Source of the DNA: Paulinella micropora | Taxonomy: Eukaryota; Cercozoa; Imbricatea; Euglyphida; Paulinellidae | NCBI GenBank assembly: GCA_019918135.1 | Contig: WBZZ01006987.1 | Location: 5,001-52,500, forward strand | DNA: 47,500 nucleotides | Direction: 5' to 3' | Part shown: piece after piece, positions 9,169-19,467 of the stretch | How the letters are laid out: each line of letters opens with the position of its first letter | Numbering within the stretch: the first letter of the stretch is position 1 | Translations under genes and position numbers: made by a program | The notes under the pieces: generated by a model | Told to the model about the DNA's origin: nothing | Databases searched by the model: none | What the model saw: the letters and a program-made list of their open reading frames with translations, nothing else

Positions 9169-10597
9169 ATGGCCGCCCTGCGACAGGAAGATATTTTCCC
9201 TGTGCAGGCCCGCCAGGCCACCCAAATTAGCCGCCGGGTCCTGCTGACACTAGAGAGGATGAGCATGGAGCCCTGCGTCTTTGAGGCTTTAAACAAGGTC
9301 AGAGAGCATATCCTGTCGGGCGGGATCTCGGTACTCACCCAGAGCGGTCACAAGCCGCGCCATCCGGCGACCCGGGAATTAAGGGCTCACCTGCCCAAAC
9401 TAACCAGCCAGTTCGTTCTCAGCATGTACAAGCAGGGCCTGTGCCTGCTGGCGCGCAGGAAGCACGGCACGCTGGGCGAAGTCTTCGATTGTGTGGACGC
9501 CTGCGACTTCGACATTTCGTTCACGGAACTCAGACACCGACGGAAGTACTCCTGCTTTCACCGCCGCAGCTGGGGCAAAATTCGCAGGGACGTCGTCGTA
9601 GTGGAGTTTCCGCCGTACCGGCCGAACCATACCGGCCTGCCCTGCAGCCCGATGTGCTCGCTGTTAGAAACGTACCTCATCCGCCTGCAACTGGAAAACA
9701 CCAGGCTGGCCTTTAGCCTAGACCACGCCGCGGACGCCGTTCTCCTGGCACGCAAGCGCACGGGCAACGTAGACAGGATCTTTGAGGAAGCCTACCTCAA
9801 AGGTAGCATGCCCAGTGGCCTAGGCAGCAAGCCACAACCTCCCGAGCAAAAGATCAGCGTGCCTCACGCTAATTGGAAAGACAGGGACAGTGCGCCGGAA
9901 GCGCCGAACGAAAGTAACAGAGGCTTCCTGCCGGGCCTCGTGTTCAGGGCGGGGAAGCAGGACGCGGGGCAGATGGCAGAGCTCGCGTTCCTGAAAGAGC
10001 TGCGGTCCGACAAGTTCTACGAGCTCGCGTTACAACACGGACGCACTACCGCCGTGGCGGGCGTCTGCGCGGCCAGGGACAACACGGCCCTGGTGTACTC
10101 CCGCGAGGCCCTGCGCCCCGAGCAAGAGATTTCGCACGTGCAGTGGTGCGCCCTGGTCGCGCGGGCCTTCTCTCTGCCCATCGGGCAGACCGACCGCCGC
10201 AATCGCAGCGCCGAGGTCACCCACGCCTTCCAGTTCTACCGGAACAGCTTCCTGCACCAGACCGCGCTGTTCCGTGATTTCCTCAACGACCTGCTCGCCG
10301 ACCTAGAGACAGCCAACCTGCGAGCGCGCGCCTCGCACTGGGGGCTGCGCACGGACGTCGACAAGCAGTTGCTCAAGTGCTGGTGGAAGGCGGAGGTCAT
10401 AGGTGCGCCCGACACGGGCTCCGTAGAGGAGCTGCTGCAAACTGATCAAGCTCCAGAACACGCTTAGGCCCGACCTGACGCACGAGGCCGCAATTCTGCG
10501 CGCGCTGTATGAGAATTACATGCCAAGCAATAGCAACCCTGCCGGCTCGTCTAAGAGTGCCAAGCGCGGTTCGCGTGCCAAGCGCGGCCGCCGGTGA
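9169..10597 (+). CDS. Unrecognised ~475-residue protein, frameshift near the C-terminus
   Basis: I take the start at the ATG at 9169 (MAALRQEDIFPVQ); the frame is open four codons further to a GTG. The main frame ends at 10467 with a weak tail, but from about 10439 another frame continues with convincing sequence (KLIKLQNTLRPDLTHEAAIL) and a basic C-terminus (KRGSRAKRGRR) to a TGA at 10595. This indicates a one-base indel near 10437. The protein is mixed alpha/beta with a Cys/His-containing stretch (CDFDISFTELRHRRKYSCFH) around residue 105 and a long helical C-terminal half. No family recognised. The basic tail may bind nucleic acid. Confidence 0.55.
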
Positions 10598-11389
10598 TTT
10601 TTTGTGCTCTGCTCCCCACCCCCCCCCCCCCCCGTTCTCTCTCTTGGCCAAAGGTTTTGGGGGAAAACTAGGGTGCACAAGAAAATAAAAAAAATAAAAT
10701 CCCGCTCATGGCGAGACATTTTGCACTCGCGTCAGTAATTTTTTTAATGCTTGACAATTTTTTCCCTGATTCCGACGTTTTCTACTTTTCATTGCTGAAT
10801 ACTACTCAGAATAAAAAAAAACACACACACACAAGCCTGAGTTTCATCGCGCGACTGGAAAGCAGCTTAAAACTCCTGCCCGGCATCCTAGCCTCCCCCC
10901 CCCCCCAATTTTTCTTGAGAAAAAAAAAGTGTTTCTGCCATTCAGCTTGGCAAGTGTGTTCTGCGCGGCGGGGCCCCCCACCCTTCCCAAAAAAAAACAA
11001 ATGGCGGCGGGAGGGGGGGGGGGGGCGGGAATGTTGGGGGGGGGGGGGGGGAGGCAGTGACAAGGTGAGGGAGGGAGTTGGAGACAGCCAACGCGCGGCC
11101 GCAACAAAAGGGGTAATGTGGAAGTGGGGGCGGGAATGGGGGCGGGAATGGGGGCGGGAATGGGGGCGGGAACGGGGGCGGGAATGGGGGCGGGAATGGG
11201 GGGCTGGAAGCACGAACAACAAAAAAAAGTGGGGGGCTGGAAGGTGGGGAAGAGGGGAAGAAGGTTTGCAAAAATAAAATAGCAGTGCTACGTATTCTGT
11301 TTAAGAAGAACATACTACTACTAGCCGCCTTTTTGTTTGTGCCCCCCCCCCCCCCCGTTTTTTTGTTTGCTTTTACACGACTTCATCCC
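10598..11389. other. Intergenic region with C/G tracts and 12-bp repeats
   Basis: No supportable gene in about 790 bp. It contains C or G runs near 10619, 10897, 11014, 11035 and 11341, AT-rich stretches at 10680-10830 and a GC-rich tandem repeat at 11125-11209. The long ORFs are translations of the repeats (Trp-Gly-Arg-Glu or Pro-His-Ser-Arg arrays). Confidence 0.6.
11125..11209. repeat. 12-bp tandem repeat (GGGGGCGGGAAT)
   Basis: About seven consecutive copies of GGGGGCGGGAAT, one with C for T. Regular G5-C-G3 spacing makes G-quadruplex formation plausible on this strand. Confidence 0.85.
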
Positions 11390-12286
11390 ATGCCTGAGAG
11401 CGAAGCAGTGGTCGTGAAGGTCGCGGAGGCCTGTGTCGATTCAGCGGAGGTCCCAGACGCGCAAAACCACGACTTGTTGTTAAACGAGATCGCCCAGATG
11501 CGCAAGCAAATCGACCAGCTGCAGGCCACAACAATGACGGTCAGCAACCTGACGCCCGCTGAGCGCACGGGCTTCGTGCGTGAGGTCATGGGCTATACCG
11601 TGCTGCACCTGACGGCCACGTTGCTGCTGATGCTCGCGAGTACTCGCTGGGTGGATTGTCGCGACTGGTACAACAATCACCCGTGGCTGGTAGGTGTGTT
11701 TCTAGCCACGTGCGCGGTCCAGATAGCGCTGTTCTACTACGACTGCGTGCTGCACTTGGGCCTCCTAGCGCTGTTCCTGATAAGTGGCACAGTGGTGCTG
11801 GCAGACCTCGTGCTGCTGCGCGCCGACTCTACTATTGTGTTCGACACGTGCGCCGTGGTCGACGCCTTCTGCGTCCTGTGTTTCTGCTGGTGCCTGCAAA
11901 GCTATTTGCCGTACAGGAACCTCTACGCGCTGCTGGTGCTGCTGATCGCTTCGTCGGTCACCTTCTTCGTCGAGATCTGGCGGCCGTACGGTTCCGTGCT
12001 CGGCAACCTGAGCCTGCTGTGGCGCATGGAGCTGCCGGTGCAAGCGCGCGGGACGCTGGGGGTGATCGTCATGTCCACCGTCACGTGCGCCTACGTGCTG
12101 TGGCAGCTGGAACGCGCCATGCACCATACCGCCAGAAGCAATAGCTACCGGGCCTCGCTGCTCCTGTTTTGCAATCTGGTAGAAATGGTCTTTCTCATGG
12201 GGCTAGGGCTGACGCGGGTCATGGAGGGCGCCAGGGCCCTGCGCACACGGTTTCAGAACACGATCCCGCGGCCCGCCGCCTTGTAA
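11390..12286 (+). CDS. Multi-pass membrane protein, Bax-inhibitor-1/TMBIM-like
   Basis: I place the start at the ATG at 11390 (MPESEAVVVKV); codons upstream translate a C-tract. The 298-residue product has a ~60-residue soluble N-terminus with a short coiled coil (LLLNEIAQMRKQIDQLQ), then seven hydrophobic segments to residue ~285. The stretch ERTGFVREVMGYTVLHLTAT at about residues 57-76 resembles the opening of the Lifeguard/BI-1 family, where an FVRKVY-like segment leads into TM1, and the NHPWLV after TM1 also fits. Family members are ER/Golgi calcium-leak and anti-cell-death proteins and occur in some large viruses. The assignment is by topology and one motif, so it is tentative; another 7TM protein remains possible. 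No frameshift seen. Confidence 0.5.
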   Translation: MPESEAVVVKVAEACVDSAEVPDAQNHDLLLNEIAQMRKQIDQLQATTMTVSNLTPAERTGFVREVMGYTVLHLTATLLLMLASTRWVDCRDWYNNHPWLVGVFLATCAVQIALFYYDCVLHLGLLALFLISGTVVLADLVLLRADSTIVFDTCAVVDAFCVLCFCWCLQSYLPYRNLYALLVLLIASSVTFFVEIWRPYGSVLGNLSLLWRMELPVQARGTLGVIVMSTVTCAYVLWQLERAMHHTARSNSYRASLLLFCNLVEMVFLMGLGLTRVMEGARALRTRFQNTIPRPAAL

Positions 12287-12835
12287 AAATTTTACGGTGA
12301 GCGACAGAGGGCTCTTCCCAAAACAAAAAGAAAAAACAGGTGGCAGAAAATTTAAAAAACAGGTGGCAGAAAGGGGGAAAAAATGGATGGAGGGGAGAAA
12401 TGTGGGCGGCGGCAGGCTTGGCTCCCGGTCTTGAGGTTTTCGACACTTGTGGCCCGAGAAACGGCCCCCTCCCCACCTTTTCCCAACATTTTCCCCAACA
12501 TTTTCCCGCGCGGCCCCCCCCTCTTCTTTTTTTTTAGGCGCCTTGTCTATTTGGCTGGCGGTTTTTTTTCTATTTGGCCCCCCCCCCTTCCTACATTCCT
12601 CCCCCGTCTTTCCTCCCCCCCCCCCCCCCCGGCTCTCCCCCTCCGTTCCCGTCTTTCCTACCGCCGGCCCCCCCCGGCCCCCCCCCCCCCCCTCCGTTCC
12701 CCTGTCTCCTCCCCGCGGGCCCCCCTCCCCGACAAGAAAATTCGTGTGACTCCCAGGGGAAACGGGAGGGGGGGAGAAAAGAAAAGCACTTTCAACCTTC
12801 TGGTAGAGAAATCCGGTCCTCGCGCAAAGCCAAAA
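12287..12835. other. Intergenic region with C-tracts and short direct repeats
   Basis: No supportable gene. Two copies of an AACAGGTGGCAGAAA block lie near 12336 and 12359. The rest is C-rich with runs near 12580, 12618 and 12670-12692. Tracked ORFs are Pro-rich translations. Confidence 0.6.
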
Positions 12836-13349
12836 ATGACCGACGTGCAGAACCCCCGGGACGCAGACCTGACCACTCCCCGGCCTGAAAAGAAACAGCG
12901 GACCGAACCACCACAAGTAGCGGAAAGTAAAAAGGAAACAGCGCAGGAGTTCGTGCTGGTGCGCCGCGGGGATGCCGGGTCCTCCAACCCCGAGTGGTGT
13001 GCGCAGCGGTACGGCTGCATCGCGTACTTCAACGAGAAAGCCCGCGACGAGGACGCGCTACAGGAGCTGATCGCGCCGCTGCTCAAGGAATCCTCCGCCG
13101 GCACCGCGGTGGTCAGGGCCGACCACGGCGCGCGTGCCCTGGCCCTGCAATGCAGAAAAAGAGAGCCACGCCGAGAAGAAGCAGAATTGTCAGGGCTGCG
13201 CGTGGAAGAAGTGTGAAGGCCCGCTGTGCCACGAGATGCTGCACAAGGACGAGAATTGCGCCTGCGGCTTCGGCTCGGCCAAGGGAGGCACACACGCGAC
13301 AACTATGGGCAAAGTTTTGTTTTCTTTTTGCAACAAAAGCCACCTATAG
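12836..13349 (+). CDS. Small protein with C-terminal cysteine cluster, frameshifted
   Basis: The ATG at 12836 (MTDVQNPRD) opens a 127-residue frame to 13216. A charged, disordered N-terminus (~40 residues) is followed by a compact region (EFVLVRRGDAGSSNPEWCAQ). Around 13150-13200 the convincing reading moves to the next frame, which carries a dense cysteine cluster (NCQGCAWKKCEGPLC, then CACGFG) and ends at 13349. A one-base slip in the AAAAAG stretch at 13152-13160 would join them. The joined product of ~165-170 residues would have a likely zinc-binding tail. Family unknown. The 3' gap is AT-rich. Confidence 0.45.
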
Positions 13350-13752
13350 AATCTTCTTGCAGTCTTGGCTTCTTTTTTTTTCTTTTTTGCTAGCATCCGC
13401 GTGAATCTTTTTCTTTTTTCCTTAAATACAATCGGTCACTTCTTTTTTTTGTTTGTAAAACCTTTCCTAGTTTTTTTCTTGCAAACCTAGATTTTGACAC
13501 GAATGGGGTTGGTCGTGACGGGCGCCGGGGAGGGGGGGAGGGGGAGGGAATCCCCCAAAAAAAAAACAAAATGCGCCGAGCCTTTGCTTTTTTTTTCTTT
13601 CCAACCTTTACAAAACAACAGGCGAAAGGGATAATTTTGTATGTCCATTTTTATAACGCCGCCCAACGTATATAAAAAAGGATTAATAAATCTTAAAAGA
13701 AAAATTCTTCTAGTCTGAAGAAAGAGCAAAGTCCAAGAGCGAAAAAAAAAAG
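13350..13752. other. AT-rich intergenic region
   Basis: About 400 bp rich in T-runs with one G-rich patch at 13510-13550. I see no gene; it contains the TATA-like element at 13669-13680 that faces the kinase-like gene. Confidence 0.55.
13669..13680 (+). promoter_or_regulatory. TATA-like element TATATAAAAAAG
   Basis: A strong TATA-box consensus 73 bp upstream of the ATG at 13753, suitable spacing for a eukaryotic or giant-virus promoter of the kinase-like gene. Seen in sequence; activity inferred. Confidence 0.45.
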
Positions 13753-14882
13753 ATGCAACGGGCTGCCCACAACAAACAAATTTTAATCGACCGATTGGGC
13801 CTAACCCAAAGCTGCAGAGATTGCAAAGAACCCCTACCAATACCAAAACCGTCCAACCTCGCAAAGGTTCATGCCAAAGTCCTGCGCTGGCACCCCTTTA
13901 CGGATTGCCCGATGTTGCGGTCCGACGATGACAGACTTGGCCTCGATCACTTAGATGCATTCTTTCTCGACCATCAAGACAGAACCGCGCAGAGGTTCAC
14001 GCAGCCTTTCCCTGAAGATATTCCGTGCATAGCCATTACAGGTAAACAACTTCGGACGTTTCTAAGCCTTCCAGGTGTTAAGACGCTCAAGACTGACAAG
14101 GTTTATGCTGTGCCCTCGAAAGAACTGCTAATCAAATGCATGGCTAGATATCAGACAGAAGAAAGCGCTGCTATGGACGCGTACGTGTTGGACTACATGC
14201 AGCTTCAATCCTTCTTTGCAGACCAAAATTTGGCGCCACCAGTCTACGGCTGCCTCGGGGAACAATTCAACAATGAGAGTGTGTTGTGGGTTGTCATGGA
14301 GTATGTCGAGCCGCCGGCAGGGCAAAGGGCGCGGACGTATCCCATCTGCAAAACGTCAAGAAGGAAGATGTGGAGGCATATATGGAATTTTGGAAAAAGG
14401 TACTAGACCTTTTGGTGCAAATAAACTGTCTGCACTGCGACGGCAAGCCAGAAAATACGTTGTTCAACCAGACCTTTAAAGTAATCGATCTGGACCCGTA
14501 CTGGTGCCTGGACTTCATACCGACAGGCAAAGGCGACGAAACGATGCACCAAACTCTCAGGCTATCTAATGCGCTGAGCCTGCTCGCCAAGAGCGTTGGT
14601 AAGCTCAACAGAGAGCTGATGCAAGGCTTGCACGGCTTTGTCACTGATATGCTCCAAAAACCAAAGGGCAAGGAGGCCTTCGAGCGTTGTGCTAGGTGGT
14701 GGTTTCTGAGCATGTTCCGATTACGACAGGAACCGTACAAAAAATTCTGTTGCAGGGGGCCCTGCATGCAGGCCCTGTTTTACCTGCAAAACAAAAGTTT
14801 TAATAACGTCAATAGACATAAAGGTTACGATAGCGTTACGTGGCTGTGCCGCTCTCGTCATCATGCAAGCTCTTCAGGCTAG
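13753..14882 (+). CDS. Divergent protein-kinase-like protein, frameshifted
   Basis: Two overlapping frames (13753-14406 and 14286-14882) give one kinase-fold protein of ~375 residues if joined by an indel near 14320-14330. N-lobe: LIKCMAR around residue 120 could hold the ATP-binding lysine; the hinge reads VVMEYVEPP. C-lobe in the second frame: HCDGKPENTLF matches the catalytic-loop pattern HxDxKPxN, and VIDLDPYW occupies the DFG position with DLD instead. The ~100 residues before the N-lobe include CRDC and are not recognised. The DLD and short activation region suggest an atypical kinase or small-molecule phosphotransferase rather than a canonical Ser/Thr kinase. The ORF at 14840 overlaps its end by 43 bp. 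Confidence 0.6.
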
Positions 14883-15298
14883 AAAGTAACGAACTCTCGT
14901 TCACAATCGACATCGTCGATAACAACACTGATAATCTACCAAATAGCATTTCAAAAGGCGACGTGGAACAGTTTATGTCGGCTTTTATTCGTGTGGCACT
15001 GCTTGATGAGTTCAAGAGCAATCGGAACGTTACTAGTGGAAGAAATAGCCTCTGGTCCTTGGAAAATGCGAAAGGAAGTCCTGCGCAAGATATATCGAGA
15101 CTGTCTGAGGCAGAAAGAATTAAGCGAAGGAGTATGGCTCCCCGAAATCCGGGACGGAACGGTCTTACCACAGGACAGTATATTGCTTCTAGTATTGCGG
15201 AACAACTCAGAAAAAATCAAGACGACGCACACTTGGCTTCGAATACTGATGATGTTTCCTACGCACCCAGCCCGCCCACGTTCGTACGTCTAGATTAG
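14840..15298 (+). CDS. Hypothetical protein downstream of the kinase-like gene
   Basis: A 152-residue frame from ATG 14840 to TAG 15298. It overlaps the end of the kinase frame by 43 bp. The first ~55 residues are ordinary (FTIDIVDNNTDNLPNSISKG), the rest polar. A second plus frame (14991-15293) also looks protein-like (WKMRKEVLRKIYRDCLRQKE), so a further frameshift inside this gene is possible and the true C-terminus is uncertain. No family recognised. It uses TAG as stop, which argues against reassignment of TAG in this genome. Confidence 0.4.
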   Translation: MAVPLSSSCKLFRLESNELSFTIDIVDNNTDNLPNSISKGDVEQFMSAFIRVALLDEFKSNRNVTSGRNSLWSLENAKGSPAQDISRLSEAERIKRRSMAPRNPGRNGLTTGQYIASSIAEQLRKNQDDAHLASNTDDVSYAPSPPTFVRLD

Positions 15299-15409
15299 AA
15301 AGAAATCTAAAGAAAACACGCACGCACGGTCTACACAGACCTTGCGAGTACCGGCAACTATTAAAGAATCTAGTTCTCACTGCCTCTAATTGCACGTACT
15401 TTCGGCATT

Positions 15410-16330
15410 GCCAAAACACCGGGATTTCCGGCTTCGCGGCAAAACAAACAAAAGTGTCCGTAAATTCCGGCACCTTGTGCATTTGTCGCGAAATTCACCG
15501 GAAAACCGTGACCTGTGAAAAAAATTTTAAAGGACATTTCGGCAATTGCAAATTAGCTCAAGAAAAATTTTGGGGAAACAAACGCAGGCGGGGAATTTTT
15601 GATGTTTACATTTTTTTCCCCGCCCGCATTTTTTTCCCCAAAAATTTTCTGTCGCTAGTTTGCAAATGCCGAACTGTCCTTCGCGAAAAAAAAATTCTTT
15701 TGTTTGCCGCGAATGTCGGAGAATATCCGTTACCCGTAACTTCCGGCGCATGTGGCATTTGTCGCGAAATTCACCGCAAAATTGAAACCAATGAAAAAAT
15801 TTTTTTTCAAAGGACATTTCGACAATTGCAAATTAGCTCAAGAAAATTTTGGGGAAAGAAAGGCGGGCGGGGAAAAAATTAAACCTGCAAAAAATTCCCC
15901 GCCCGCCAATCTTTCCCTAAAATTTTTCTTTGGCTCATTTGCAATTGCCGAAATGTCCTTCGCGAAAAAAAATTCTTTTGTGTGCCGCAAATGTCGGAGA
16001 ATATCCGTTACCCGTAACTTCCGGCGCATGTGGCATTTGTCGCGAAATTCACCGCAAAATCAAAAATAGTGAAAACAAATATTTTGCAAAGGACATTTCG
16101 GCAATGGCAAATTAGCTCAAGAATTTTTGATCTTTGCATTTTTTCCCCGCCCGCATTTTTTTCCCCAAAAACTTTCTTTGGCTCATTTGCAATTGCCGAA
16201 ATGTCCTTCGCGAAAAAAAAATTCTTTTGTGTGCCGCAAATATCGGACAATATCAGTTACCCGTAAATTCCGGCACTGGTGGCACTTGTCGCGAAATTCA
16301 CCGGAAAGTCAGGGCAAAGAAGCTGCCATG
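15410..16330. repeat. Array of three fold-back palindromic repeats
   Basis: Three units spaced by about 280 bp. In each, a left arm reading GGACATTTCGGCAATTGCAA (starts 15532, 15812, 16091; small variants) is mirrored by a right arm reading TTGCAATTGCCGAAATGTCC or a close variant (ends 15678, 15958, 16206). Nested inside are arms of the type AAATTTTGGGGAAA and GCGGGCGGGGAAAAA, so each unit can fold into a hairpin over 100 bp long. Units are separated by a conserved spacer containing GTTACCCGTAACTTCCGGC and TTTGTCGCGAAATTCACCG. The third unit has a shorter centre. This resembles foldback/MITE-type elements or a satellite; no transposase is seen. Confidence 0.85.
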
Positions 16331-16495
16331 CACACCCGACGACGCCCGCGGTGAGCAGCGGGCCGGTTCGAGCACCATTCTGGTCCGGAACTGCCAAGGA
16401 GCTCTCCAGGCAGCTACTTAAAGACTTCAATTCATCCAAAATAAATTTCTTTTAATTCTTTTTTTTGTAATGTTTGATTTGTGTGTGTTTCTTTT

Positions 16496-17508
16496 TTACT
16501 TTGGGCAGCCACACCCGGCGCATGCTGCGCTATCGACGCTTCCCAAAAACTGTTGTATTTTGTTTTGTAAAACGCGTGTTGGATTCGCTTTTCTTATCGC
16601 TCTTGCGCGCACTCTGTGTCTGTCTAGGTCGGGCTCGTCTCTCATGGTACTCAGTATCAACTTCAGCTTGGCAGTCAGCTCCAGAACCTCAGGCTTCATT
16701 CTCCAACCTTGTAGTTCCGCGATCAGCAGGCGTACTTGGTAATAACCCAGTTGGTGACAAGCGCTTTTAAGATCGGCGAGGTTCTGGACCGCGGACAACG
16801 TTGTTCGCCAGTCTTCAGGCAAATAAATTCTTGGACTCTTTAGGAATTCGTTCAACGTAATTATTATCTTGGGGTAATAACGCTCAAGCAAAGGCCGCCG
16901 ATCATGTATTTTCTCGCTCAACAGCCGGTCTAGCTGACGCGCTTCCGATACCCGGCCAACAAGGCACCACGTGCTTTTGCGCAATAGCGCGGCTAACGCG
17001 TCTGCTAAGGGCTGCTTCACTTCGTCGGTGATGTCTTCCGATGTGTAAGACCTGCGCAATCTCTGGCCCTGCTCGTTTACCAATTTGACCAGTGAATCGT
17101 GCTCTGAGTCACAGGTCTTTTCGTCGGTTTCGACAGTCAGCGAAATGCAAGCACTTCCCTCTCGATTGACTGGCTTGCCCAGCTTGTTATACCGTTTCCG
17201 CATGGTTGTTTTTAGCTTCACCTCATTTCCAAAGCTCTGCTCCTCTGCCTCGTAGCTTGTTGCTTCAAGCAAGAGCTCGTTTCTTTCTATTTCCCTTTTA
17301 TGTCGTCCACATTGGCAGGTTGAACCGCCACTCCCTGCCACCAAGGCCATAACGGTGTGTTTAAAGGAATTTCCAGCGCTTTCAGGACGACTTCTTTTAG
17401 ATCATCGAACGTCTTCCACTCTCCAAGCTGAACAATGCCGTTGACTTTATCGTACAACAAATCTCCACTGTCATTAACTTTGTAAAAATATACGGTAACA
17501 GAGGTCAT
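16496..17508 (-). CDS. Unrecognised protein, probably one gene with a frameshift
   Basis: An ATG at 17508 starts a 73-residue frame (MTSVTVYFYKVNDSGDLLYD) ending at 17287. A second frame with a convincing 250-residue helical protein continues from about 17300 to 16496. They meet at AAAAGGGAAA (about 17293-17302), a homopolymer-rich slip site, so a single ~335-residue product is likely. The N-terminal ~60 residues have a beta-rich, ubiquitin-like feel; this is speculative. The rest is charged and helical (YYPKIIITLNEFLKSPRIYL; LGYYQVRLLIAELQGW) with a CAGCGC tail. No family recognised. The gene lies just right of the fold-back array and is less GC-rich than the other background genes. Confidence 0.5.
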
Positions 17509-17808
17509 TGAATAGACCTCCTTGTGCGCCGGGTGTATTTCTTTTTACTTAATACTAAAAGGCTCTACCAGAAAAAAGGCCAAGATATCTGATGTTCAAA
17601 AAAAAAGAAGGAAAAAAAATCCCCGCCCCGCCAGCGTTCTCTCGGCAATGTTGGTCAAAGGTTTTGTGCTATTGCCTATATCTCTGTACAGAAAAAAAAG
17701 GCACGCCTACTAAGAAGAAAAAAAAAGAAAAATAGACGGTGGCTTTTTTGTTGGTGGTGCTGTCCGGGGAATGGAGGGGAGGCCGTGATAATTTTTTTTC
17801 AGGAGCTG
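17509..17808. other. Intergenic region between two minus-strand genes
   Basis: About 300 bp with A- and T-runs and no convincing gene. It would contain the 3' end of the oxygenase gene (whose Pro-rich tail ends at 17809) and the promoter of the gene starting at 17508. Confidence 0.5.
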
Positions 17809-18761
17809 TCACTGGAGCGGGGGCGGTGACGGCGGCTCCAGCGGCGGCAGGAGGTCTAGCGGCGGGGACTGCAGCACAAAGTCGAGCGGCAGCTCCGGCG
17901 GCAGTGGCAGCGCCAGCGGCACCAGCGGCGGCAGCGGCAGCTCCGTGGGCGAAGGCGGGGGAGGGGGAGGGCACAAGGTTGTCGTCGGGCTGTCGGGCTG
18001 TCGCTTTCTTTTCTTGTGGCGGGGGGGCAGGAACTGGGCGTAGCAAACGGACCCCGCTGCGTGGCGCAGCACAAAAGCCGACCTGCTGCGCCAGCCGGCC
18101 CCCGCGCTGACGGCCGACATGAGGTACACGTCGCCGTGGTCCAGCTGGATGCTCACCTCTCTGCCTACGGGGTGCCCGCCATAGTACCAGTGCCAGTGCA
18201 GGCCCATGGCGGCGCCGAGCCTTGCACCGATCACGCCGGCCAGGCCGTCGTGGCCGTGCGGCGAGATGCCTTGGCGGCGGTTGTTTGAGTACAGGTTGCC
18301 AAAGGTGGGACAGTCCCGCGCCTCCGGGATCAGCCCCTCTACCCCGCGCTTCAGCCGGGCCAGCAACGGCAGCCGCCCGAGCGGCACGGCGCCGTCGGCC
18401 TCGCCGAAGGCCAGGGTCTGGCAGTTTTTTGGGGGGGACAGCCGCCGCGCACCGGGGCGGGCCACTCCAGCGCCAGCAACTCGTCTTGTAGCAGGCTGCT
18501 AGCGCCCGCTGGTAACGGCAAGCCTAAGGCCATGGACCCCAATTCCATGAAACGCCACACGCCACGCCTAATCAACAGCACGCAGGCGTCGCCTTCGAGC
18601 GGCCGATCGCCGGGCTCTAGCCCTAGCTCTTCCAGGTCGAGCAAGTAGGTCTGCCACCTCAACAGCCTGGCCCTGGCCGCGATCGCGCGTATAGTTTCGC
18701 CCATGAAAAAGTCAGAGGGGGCCGCGCAGGGCTCGAACGACACGGTCAGGGTGCGGAACAT
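17809..18761 (-). CDS. 2OG-Fe(II) oxygenase of the giant-virus/algal type, frameshifted
   Basis: The first frame starts at ATG 18761 (MFRTLTVSFEPC); the second ends at 17809. They meet at a G7 run near 18432-18438, so a one-base homopolymer indel explains the split. The second half has a clear double-stranded-beta-helix oxygenase signature: NLYSN, then PHGHDG (metal-binding HxD region with one residue more than I expect), GARLGAAMGLHWHWYYGG, LDHGDVYLMSA and GWRSRSAFVLRHAAG. The last blocks match the 'hGDiYvMs ... dWk ... TLRHAaG' pattern I know from 2OG oxygenases in large algal/protist viruses and phytoplankton. Substrate unknown (DNA, RNA or protein hydroxylation/demethylation are possible). 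The C-terminus is a basic patch (RHKKRKR) and a Pro/Leu-rich disordered tail. Confidence 0.7.
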
Positions 18762-19467
18762 GTAGGGGAGAGAGGAAAATGACGGCAGTTTTTTTTGGTA
18801 ACCTCCTTTTTTTTAGGTCAAGGTTTCTTTTTGGCAACAGGCGCAAAGAAAAGTAGGGGTGTGTGCAGGGAGAAAAAAAGGCTTCCAAAGAGGAGGAGCG
18901 CACGATCATTCTCACATCTAAAAAGAGCTCAAGAGGGGGGGGGGGAGGGGGGCCGGCCCCCTTCCCCCCCCCCCCCCCGTGCCTCTCCTTTTGTGTCGGT
19001 TTTTTTTTTGTACTTCTTGTCCTGCGGCCCCCCCCCCACCACACAATTGTCAGAGCCGGAAGCGTGCCCCCCCCCCCCCGCCTCCGCCCCCCCCCCCACC
19101 CCCCACCCTCTTGCTCTCTCTCTCTCTCTCTACTTTTTGTCTTTCTCTGGTTGTTCACGAGATCTTATTCCCCTCCCCCCCCCCCCCCCCCCCCCCCCTC
19201 CCTCCCCTCCCCGCCCTTCCCTTCCCCTCCCTCCCATCCCTTGCGTACTGTTTCCGTACAAGGCCCCCCCCCCCCCCTCGCCCCCCTTTCCTTTCTAGCA
19301 CTAGTAGCGTTCTTTGCCTTCATACCCTTTTTCTCGGGAGGTTCTCCCAACTTCGCGACCGCCTTTTGGCCTCTCTCGCTTTCTCCCCCCCCCCCCCCGC
19401 CCTCCCCTTTCTGCGACCGCCGCTCCTCTAGCAACAACAACAACAACAAAAGAAAAGAGAGCAGCGA
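18762..19467. other. Intergenic region with C-tracts and a CT microsatellite
   Basis: About 700 bp without a supportable gene. It contains many C runs (near 18966, 19030, 19069-19100, 19171-19198, 19264, 19387), a CT dinucleotide run near 19115-19130 and an AAC repeat at 19431-19448 just before the next gene. Tracked ORFs are Pro/Ser-rich translations. Confidence 0.6.

Noticed and set aside
12383..12835. Extended N-terminus of the 12836 gene
   Set aside because: The upstream codons translate C-tracts into Pro/Ser/Phe-rich sequence; ATG 12836 begins ordinary protein sequence.
15454..16421. Several 75-142-residue ORFs in the fold-back array
   Set aside because: They recur as repeats of each other on both strands because the units are palindromic; no codon preference or motif.
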